Shown here one piece after another: positions 1 through 5,330 of a DNA stretch of 12,114 nucleotides; positions within the stretch are counted from its first letter, which is position 1; every line of letters begins with the position of its first letter. Source of the DNA: JAENVT01 sp040005915 (GTDB lineage Bacteria; Actinomycetota; Acidimicrobiia; Acidimicrobiales; Ilumatobacteraceae); assembly GCA_040005915.1 (NCBI GenBank), contig JBDTYA010000118.1:1-12114 (forward strand), given 5' to 3'. Below the pieces are notes generated by a model. That model was given only the letters and a program-made list of their open reading frames with translations, had not been told where the DNA came from and made no database searches. A program made the translations under genes and the position numbers.

Positions 1-167
1 TGGAGACCATCCTCGGCGAGCTCGAACGGGCCGATGTCGACGTCGATGTCCTGGCGGCGCAGGTCAAGCGCGCCGCCGAGCTGATCGGGTTCTGTCGTGA
101 CCGCATCGGCAACGCTCGGCTGCACATCGAACAGGTCGTGGCCGACCTCGGAGACGACGCGACCTGA
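1..167 (+). CDS. xseB: Exodeoxyribonuclease VII small subunit, 3' part (partial)
   Basis: Only the last 54 codons are present. The frame begins at base 3 and ends with TGA at 165-167; the 5' end lies outside the window. The visible peptide is one helical hairpin. It contains an LGELERADVDVDVL segment, then AAELIGFCRDRIGNARLHIE and a C-terminal QVVADLGDDAT. This fits the XseB pattern: a first helix, a short turn with 'L...V..A', then a helix of the type 'A..L...CR.RI..AR..IE.VV'. XseB is the small helical subunit that binds XseA to form exonuclease VII, a cytoplasmic enzyme that degrades single-stranded DNA. XseB proteins are usually about 70-85 residues, so roughly 20-30 N-terminal residues are missing. 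xseA would be expected just upstream but cannot be seen. The assignment rests on a short peptide, so it is probable rather than certain. Confidence 0.72.
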   Translation, partial: ETILGELERADVDVDVLAAQVKRAAELIGFCRDRIGNARLHIEQVVADLGDDAT

Positions 168-173
168 TACTTT
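168..173 (+). promoter_or_regulatory. Putative -10 element (TACTTT) of the aldolase gene
   Basis: The hexamer TACTTT fits the actinobacterial -10 pattern TANNNT. Seven bases separate it from the ATG at 181, so transcription would begin at or next to the A of the start codon and give a leaderless mRNA. There is no purine-rich Shine-Dalgarno sequence before this ATG. No convincing -35 hexamer is visible. The element sits directly after the xseB stop codon. Confidence 0.45.
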
Positions 174-192
174 TGTTGCCATGTCGGCAACA
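174..192. repeat. Inverted repeat around the aldolase start codon
   Basis: A perfect 7-base inverted repeat, TGTTGCC at 174-180 and GGCAACA at 186-192, is separated by the 5-base loop ATGTC, which begins with the start codon. In RNA it could form a small hairpin presenting the AUG. If the transcript is leaderless, the left arm is not transcribed and the palindrome would instead be a DNA site over the transcription start. Function is inferred; the base complementarity is seen directly. Confidence 0.45.
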
Positions 193-930
193 TCTTCGAT
201 CTCCACCGACGTCGCGGTGGCTGCCAAGCGCGAGCTTGCCGCGGCGTTCCGCGCCGCCGCTTACTACGGCTACAACGAAGGGATCGACAACCACTTCTCG
301 CTTGCCGTTCCCGGTCACGACGACCTGTTCCTGCTCAACCGCTACGGCCCGCACTGGTCCGAGATCACCGAAGACGACATCCTGACCATCGACTTCGAGG
401 GACGCGTCGTCGACGGCGAGGGCGAGTGGGAGACCTCGGCCTTCATGATCCACCGTGGTTGTCACCAGGCACGGCCGTCGGCTCGCGCCGTGTTCCACAC
501 CCACATGCCGTTCGCCACCGCTCTGTCGTTGACGGTCGGCGGTTTCGACACCAAGCTCAGCCAGAACTCGATGCTGTTCCACGGCCGCGTCGCCAATCTG
601 GCGTACGGCGGCCTGGTCGACGCTGTCACGGAAGGCATGCGGTTCGGCGAGGTGATCGGCGACGAGATCACGGTCGTGATGCTTTCAAACCACGGCGTGA
701 TGGTGATCGGCGAAGACATCGCCGACGCCTGGCAGAAGCTCTACTTCTTCGAACGGGCCAGCCAAGTGCAAGTCCTGGCGCAATCGACGGGTCAACCGTT
801 GGTCCGCGTCAGCGATGCGATCGCCGAGCACACCGCGGCGCAGTGGTTGAAAGAGGCGCCGAAGGCGCCGGTTCAGTTCGCCGCCGTCCAACGAGTGGTC
901 GACGGGTCGACGAGCCTGCTTCACGCCTAG
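181..930 (+). CDS. Class II aldolase/adducin family protein
   Basis: This 249-residue protein has the class II aldolase/adducin fold. These are cytoplasmic metal-dependent enzymes of the fuculose-phosphate aldolase and ribulose-phosphate epimerase type. Visible landmarks are EGIDNHFSLAVPG (residues 33-45), FLLNRYGPHWSEITEDDIL (50-68), a GEWETSAF segment with candidate catalytic Glu82/Glu84, the metal-binding pair His106 and His108 in VFHTHMPFA, and the third histidine, His171, in LSNHGVMVIGEDIADAW. All expected zinc ligands are present, so it should be active. The substrate cannot be read from the sequence. ATG 181 is preferred over the in-frame upstream GTG at 97 because the extra 28 codons are unlike the family and run through xseB, and because a -10-like hexamer lies 7 bases before 181. 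The gene follows xseB by 13 bases and is followed closely by a polyprenyl synthase. Neither neighbour indicates a pathway for it. Confidence 0.85.
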   Translation: MSATSSISTDVAVAAKRELAAAFRAAAYYGYNEGIDNHFSLAVPGHDDLFLLNRYGPHWSEITEDDILTIDFEGRVVDGEGEWETSAFMIHRGCHQARPSARAVFHTHMPFATALSLTVGGFDTKLSQNSMLFHGRVANLAYGGLVDAVTEGMRFGEVIGDEITVVMLSNHGVMVIGEDIADAWQKLYFFERASQVQVLAQSTGQPLVRVSDAIAEHTAAQWLKEAPKAPVQFAAVQRVVDGSTSLLHA

Positions 931-933
931 CCT
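928..933 (+). promoter_or_regulatory. Putative -10 element (TAGCCT) of the polyprenyl synthase gene
   Basis: TAGCCT fits TANNNT and lies 6 bases before the GTG start at 940. Its first three bases are the TAG stop codon of the aldolase gene, so one trinucleotide would serve two roles. No Shine-Dalgarno is evident; the GCGGGG run just before the GTG is not a good match to the anti-Shine-Dalgarno. A weak TCGACG lies upstream at a short spacing, and I do not call it a -35. Confidence 0.4.
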
Positions 934-958
934 GCGGGGGTGCCAGCCGCAGCCCCGC
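932..958. repeat. Inverted repeats around the polyprenyl synthase start codon
   Basis: Two mutually exclusive 6-base perfect pairings surround the GTG start at 940. CTGCGG (932-937) pairs with CCGCAG (947-952), leaving the GTG in a 9-base loop. GCGGGG (934-939) pairs with CCCCGC (953-958), leaving a 13-base loop that starts with the GTG. In DNA this GC-rich, 6-base pairings arise by chance fairly often, so the call is tentative on its own. Confidence 0.3.
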
Positions 959-2004
959 CTCCGTCGCTCGCTGCGATCGCATCGGCGGTCGAGGCACGGT
1001 TACGGACCGTTCTCGACACCGAGACACGGCGATGGGCGAACTTCGACGAGGATCTGCGCGAACCGGTCGAGCACATCGGCAGGCTCGTGCTGGGCCGCGG
1101 TAAGCGCCTTCGACCTTCGTTCTGTCATTGGGGCTTCGTCGGTGCCGGTGGCGCGCCGGACGACCCACGGATCACCGACGCCGGCGCGGCGCTGGAGCTG
1201 ATGCACGCCTTCGCGCTGTTTCACGACGACGTCATGGACGATGCCGACAGCCGCCGCGGCACGCCGACCACCCACACCGTGTTCGCCGCGGCCCATGCCG
1301 CTGCGGGCTGGGCCGGCGAGTCACGTCGGTTCGGCGAAGGTGTGGCGATCCTCGTCGGCGACTTGGCATTCGTCATGGCCGACCAGCTGCTTCTCGACGC
1401 GCCACGCGATGCCTGGGTGATCTGGAACGAGCTGCGGACCGAGTTGAACATCGGCCAGTTGCTCGACATCGTCGGCAGCGTTCGCGGCGACCGCCGTCTC
1501 GACAAGGCCGAGCGGATCTGCCGCTACAAGAGCGGCAAGTACACCGTCGAGCGTCCGCTGCACCTCGGTGCCGTGCTCGCCGCGCCGAATCGGTCAGATG
1601 AACTGCTGCCGGCGCTCAGTGCCTATGGGCTTCCCCTCGGCGACGCGTTCCAGATGCGCGACGACGTCATGGGTGCCTTCGGCGACGAGGCCGTCACCGG
1701 CAAGCCGGTGGGCGGTGACCTGCGTGAGGGCAAGCCGACCCCGCTGCTTGCCCGCGCTGTGGCAGCGGCCGACGAATCGCAGCGCGCCGTGCTCGACCGG
1801 GTCGGTGCCGCGGACCTCGACGATTCCGATGTCGCTTCGATGCAGCAGGCAATCGTCGATACCGGCGCGCTGGCGGCGCTGGAGGCGCAGATCGCGTCGT
1901 TGACCGATGAGGCGATCTCGGCGATCGAGGTCGCACCGATCACGAGCGAAAGCAGAGATGAGCTCGTGGCCCTGGCCACCTACGTCAGTCAACGCAACGT
2001 CTGA
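940..2004 (+). CDS. Polyprenyl diphosphate synthase, probably geranylgeranyl diphosphate synthase
   Basis: This 354-residue trans-isoprenyl diphosphate synthase would condense isopentenyl diphosphate with allylic diphosphates to make the precursor of carotenoids, quinone side chains or other prenyl lipids. Landmarks are GRGKRLRP at 52-59, the first Asp-rich motif DDVMD at 96-100, the YKSGKYT lysines at 196-202, and FQMRDDVMGAFGDE at 237-250. The second Asp-rich motif reads DDxxG rather than DDxxD, with Asp249 downstream; I recall this DDxxGxFGD form as normal in actinobacterial enzymes. Phe91 stands five residues before the first motif, and that motif has no two-residue insertion. In characterised type I synthases this arrangement gives a C20 product, so GGPP is inferred. 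Translation starts at GTG 940, because the alignable region begins soon after and there is no room upstream. The 3' end overlaps the convergent addA-like gene by 16 bases, leaving no space for a terminator between them. Confidence 0.88.
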   Translation: MPAAAPPPSLAAIASAVEARLRTVLDTETRRWANFDEDLREPVEHIGRLVLGRGKRLRPSFCHWGFVGAGGAPDDPRITDAGAALELMHAFALFHDDVMDDADSRRGTPTTHTVFAAAHAAAGWAGESRRFGEGVAILVGDLAFVMADQLLLDAPRDAWVIWNELRTELNIGQLLDIVGSVRGDRRLDKAERICRYKSGKYTVERPLHLGAVLAAPNRSDELLPALSAYGLPLGDAFQMRDDVMGAFGDEAVTGKPVGGDLREGKPTPLLARAVAAADESQRAVLDRVGAADLDDSDVASMQQAIVDTGALAALEAQIASLTDEAISAIEVAPITSESRDELVALATYVSQRNV

Positions 2005-5000
2005 CCCGCGTCTACGCCGACTGCTGCGAGCAATCGATCAGCACCGACGATGTCGACGGCGATCTCGACTGCGGGCGCGCCGTCGGGTTGGGCAACCGCC
2101 AGCCATGCCTCGGAGACCCTCTTGCCGGTGGCCTGCTGCAGCGCCGCAACGTAGGCCGACATCTGCGGTTGGTAGCGAGTGGCGAGCTCGGCCGCCGAGG
2201 TGATGAGCGTGTCGGTCTTGAAGTCGACGAGGGTCAGCGTGTCATCGAGGTTGACGAACACGGCGTCGACGTAGCCCCACACCGTGACCTCGCCGAATTG
2301 GGCGCCGACGTACATCTCCCGGCGGCAGTTGCTCGACCGTTGCATCCGCGAGAACAAGTCGCCCCTCAACAGCGAGTGGACCATCATCTCGATGTCGCGG
2401 CGGCGGTCGAGCACTCCCTCGGCCTCCGAGGCGACATCGACCAGCGTCGGCAAGCCGCGCGTCGGTTCGTCGAGCGCGACCTGTTGCATGACGGCGTGCA
2501 CGGCACTGCCCTTGGCGGTGCCGAACCTGCCCCCTCGGCGGCTGGGCCGGTCGTTGGGGCCGGGCTCCTTGCGGTTGCCCGGGTCGGTGGCCTCGTGATC
2601 GTCGCTGTCGGGTTGCCGGCGGCCGACCGCGGCGCCGAACCGCTCGCCGGGCGCAGCGGAATCGTCGTCGTCGCCCTCGTCGCCGACCGCGAACAGCGAA
2701 CCCTGCACCAAGCTGACATCCGACGTGGGTCCGGCCGCATCACCCATCGCCTTGGCGAGCCCGCTGGGCGTCCAGATCCGGCGGACCTGGCCAGTGGTGC
2801 GATCGATCTCGTCGGGGTCGGCGAGGTCGGCGTCGGGCCCGACCGAGGGCCGAGCGTGAGAAGGCGGACGGGCGACCGGGAGCTCGGGTTGGGGACACTC
2901 GGCCCAACCCGCCGCCGACGCGGCCGCCACGGATCCGACGAGCCGGCCGGCGACGCAGGCACGACCCTTGTGGTGCATCGACACCACCAGATGATCCTTG
3001 GCACGGGTGAAGGCGACGTAGAGCAGTCGAGCCTCCTCGGCGCGGCCTCGCTGCTTCTCGATTGCGTTCATGTCGCCCAGCGCGGCGCTGGTCATACGGC
3101 CGAGCCGGATCAACGGCTCGCCGTTCTGCCAACGCAGGCCGGTGACAGCGTTGGGAGCGTCGGCGCCGCCGAGCCCGGCCACGATCGCGATCGGGAACTC
3201 GAGACCTTTCGCGGCGTGAACGGTCATGACGCGCAGCGAGTCCTCACCCTCGTCGGTGCTGAGCTCGACCCGATCGACGTCGTCGATGCGGCGGTCGACC
3301 CAGCTGAGGTACTCGCCCAGGGTGCCGCCCGTTGCATCGCTCCACGCCCGTGCCTCATCGATGACATAACGCACGCGGCGCCACGTTTCGCGCGCCACCT
3401 GGGCACCCTCGAACAAGGCGGCGGCGACGCCGCGCCACCCGTCGTACAACTCGGCGAGCAGTTCGGCCGGGGTGCGCTCGTGCTTGCGCCGGCCGAACTG
3501 TTCGATCGTGCGCAACGCGTCGCCGATGACGCCGGGTTCCTTGTTGAACACCTGGAAGTCGTGTGTGAACTGGCGCGGCTCGGCCGGCCGCCCTAGCCGG
3601 TGGTGCATCAGCTGTCGATCGTCGATGCCGAAGATCGATGTGCGCAGCGCGGTGACGACTTTGAGCTGGTTGGTGGGATCGTCGATGGCCCGCAGCACAC
3701 GCAACAGTTCGTACACCTCACGCGATCCGTAGATCAGGGTGCCGCCCTCCACCCGGTACGGCACGCCGGCGTGGCGCAGGGTGTGCTCGAGCACGCCGAG
3801 CCGGGTGCGGCTGCGGATCAACACGGTGATGTCGCTGAACCGCGCGGCACGATCGGCACCCGCGTCGCTGACGCGCCATGGTGTCGGGCCTTCGACAGCG
3901 TGCTGCACGAGGGCGGCGATGTCGGCGGCCTCGGCACGGGCCGTGTCTTCGGCCGTGTCGTGGTCGACCTTGATCCAGTCGGGCATCCCCAACACCACGA
4001 CGGCCGGACCGTCGGCGGCAGTGCTCCCGGGACGCTGCGGTTCGAGCTCCGTGTAGGCGACTTGGTGAGCGGCCTCGATCGGATCCTCCGGATTGGTGAA
4101 TCGGTGGTCGAGCACCGAGTTGACCCAGGCGCACACGTCGGCTCGGGTTCGGCGGTTGACCGTCAGCTGTCGAGTGGCCGGACCTGTTGCCAACAACGCG
4201 GAGAACAGCTCGACATCGGCGTGACGGAAACCGTAGATCGACTGCTTGGGATCACCGACCGCGAACAGCGACGAGGCGGCATCGCCCGCATCGATCGACG
4301 TGAGTTTGGCGATGACATCGAACTGCACTTGATCCGTGTCCTGGAACTCGTCGACGAAGAGGTGCCGGTGCCTCGCGCGAACATCGCCGAGCACATCCGG
4401 GCGCGTCTGCAGCACACGACGGGTCAACACGAGCAGATCATCGAACGACAGCTCGCCGCGGCTGATCCGGACCCGCGCCGACTCGATCACGATCGGTGTC
4501 AGCGCGGCCATCATCTGGCTGAGCGCCGGCTCGAAACCGGCGAATCGCATCGCCGCCTTGAACGGCTCCCAGATCGGTGTCTTCTTGGTGTCGTGCGGTT
4601 CCCCCAACGCCGCCGCGGCGATGGCCAGCGAGGGAATCGACTCGACGTACTGCAGAGCCGTGCGCGCTTCGGAGACCGCGGCGTCGAGCTTGCCACGCAT
4701 GCTTGCTGTGGCCGAGAGGTACCGATCGTCGAACGCGATCTGGTCGAGCATCCTCATGACCGTGGCATGGGCGACGGTGATCGACATCGGACGAGCCGGT
4801 GGAGCGGCGTCGAAACGCAGCCAATCGTTGTCGATCGCCCGAACGAGGTCGGGAAGGAACTGCATGGCACCGAACGAGGCAATGACCATCAGGGCGTCCT
4901 CGATGGCCGGCTTCTTCAACGCCAGGTTGTACAGCGATTGAACGGCCTGCTCGGCGCGCTCGTCGGCCATCGCCCCCGAGGTCAGTTCGTCGGCGGTGGT

Positions 5001-5330
5001 GAACTTCGGTGGCAGACCGGCCTCGATCGGATAGCGCCGCAACAACGATTGGCAGAAGCCGTGAATGGTCCCGATGAACGCCTCGTCGAGCGACACCGAA
5101 CCCCCCGCCGCCTCGCGCAGCCTGTGCGACACCTCGCGTGCCGCCTTCTCGGTGAACGTGATGACCACGAGCTGCGCCGGCTGCACGCCAGGCACGGCCA
5201 GCAGCGCGGCGACGCGCGCCACAAGGCTGGTCGTCTTGCCGCTGCCGGCGCCGGCAGACACGGCCATCGACCCGCCCGGATCTGCTTCGACCCACGGCGG
5301 CAGCTCGAGCTTGCGAACCACGGCGCTCAC
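1989..5330 (-). CDS. addA: AddA/RecB-like UvrD-family helicase-nuclease
   Basis: This 1113-residue motor subunit belongs to a two-subunit DNA end-resection complex. The superfamily 1A helicase motifs are intact: Walker A GAGSGKTT (27-34), VITFTEKAAREV (56-67), IGTIHGFC (86-93), Walker B VDEFQDTD (326-333), GDPKQSIYGFR (359-369), TVHAAKGLEF (703-712) and LLYVAFTRAKD (769-779). A charged, low-complexity linker (about 880-935, with a DEGDDDD run) leads to a C-terminal PD-(D/E)XK nuclease. Its catalytic set is His945, Asp1022, Asp1036 and Lys1038 in LVDFKTD, and Gln1054/Tyr1060. It should therefore unwind and cut DNA. With its partner it is expected to process double-strand breaks for RecA loading. 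Translation starts at GTG 5330, which overlaps the stop of the addB-like gene as GTGA, with GAGGG six bases upstream. In actinobacteria the analogous pair may be called AdnAB; this pair looks more AddAB-like because the partner's motor is degenerate. Confidence 0.9.
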   Translation of the reverse strand: MSAVVRKLELPPWVEADPGGSMAVSAGAGSGKTTSLVARVAALLAVPGVQPAQLVVITFTEKAAREVSHRLREAAGGSVSLDEAFIGTIHGFCQSLLRRYPIEAGLPPKFTTADELTSGAMADERAEQAVQSLYNLALKKPAIEDALMVIASFGAMQFLPDLVRAIDNDWLRFDAAPPARPMSITVAHATVMRMLDQIAFDDRYLSATASMRGKLDAAVSEARTALQYVESIPSLAIAAAALGEPHDTKKTPIWEPFKAAMRFAGFEPALSQMMAALTPIVIESARVRISRGELSFDDLLVLTRRVLQTRPDVLGDVRARHRHLFVDEFQDTDQVQFDVIAKLTSIDAGDAASSLFAVGDPKQSIYGFRHADVELFSALLATGPATRQLTVNRRTRADVCAWVNSVLDHRFTNPEDPIEAAHQVAYTELEPQRPGSTAADGPAVVVLGMPDWIKVDHDTAEDTARAEAADIAALVQHAVEGPTPWRVSDAGADRAARFSDITVLIRSRTRLGVLEHTLRHAGVPYRVEGGTLIYGSREVYELLRVLRAIDDPTNQLKVVTALRTSIFGIDDRQLMHHRLGRPAEPRQFTHDFQVFNKEPGVIGDALRTIEQFGRRKHERTPAELLAELYDGWRGVAAALFEGAQVARETWRRVRYVIDEARAWSDATGGTLGEYLSWVDRRIDDVDRVELSTDEGEDSLRVMTVHAAKGLEFPIAIVAGLGGADAPNAVTGLRWQNGEPLIRLGRMTSAALGDMNAIEKQRGRAEEARLLYVAFTRAKDHLVVSMHHKGRACVAGRLVGSVAAASAAGWAECPQPELPVARPPSHARPSVGPDADLADPDEIDRTTGQVRRIWTPSGLAKAMGDAAGPTSDVSLVQGSLFAVGDEGDDDDSAAPGERFGAAVGRRQPDSDDHEATDPGNRKEPGPNDRPSRRGGRFGTAKGSAVHAVMQQVALDEPTRGLPTLVDVASEAEGVLDRRRDIEMMVHSLLRGDLFSRMQRSSNCRREMYVGAQFGEVTVWGYVDAVFVNLDDTLTLVDFKTDTLITSAAELATRYQPQMSAYVAALQQATGKRVSEAWLAVAQPDGAPAVEIAVDIVGADRLLAAVGVDAGQTLR

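Noticed and set aside
97..180. Upstream GTG start at 97 for the class II aldolase
   Set aside because: The added 28 residues run through xseB, show no aldolase similarity, and the TACTTT hexamer points to ATG 181.
1230..1690. DDxxG in the second Asp-rich motif of the prenyl synthase as an inactivating change
   Set aside because: I recall the DDxxGxFGD form as usual in actinobacterial synthases, so it is not evidence of inactivity.
2640..2700. GTC/GAC-rich stretch as a tandem repeat or fragile site
   Set aside because: It encodes the acidic DEGDDDD part of the AddA interdomain linker; short and imperfect, so best explained by protein composition.
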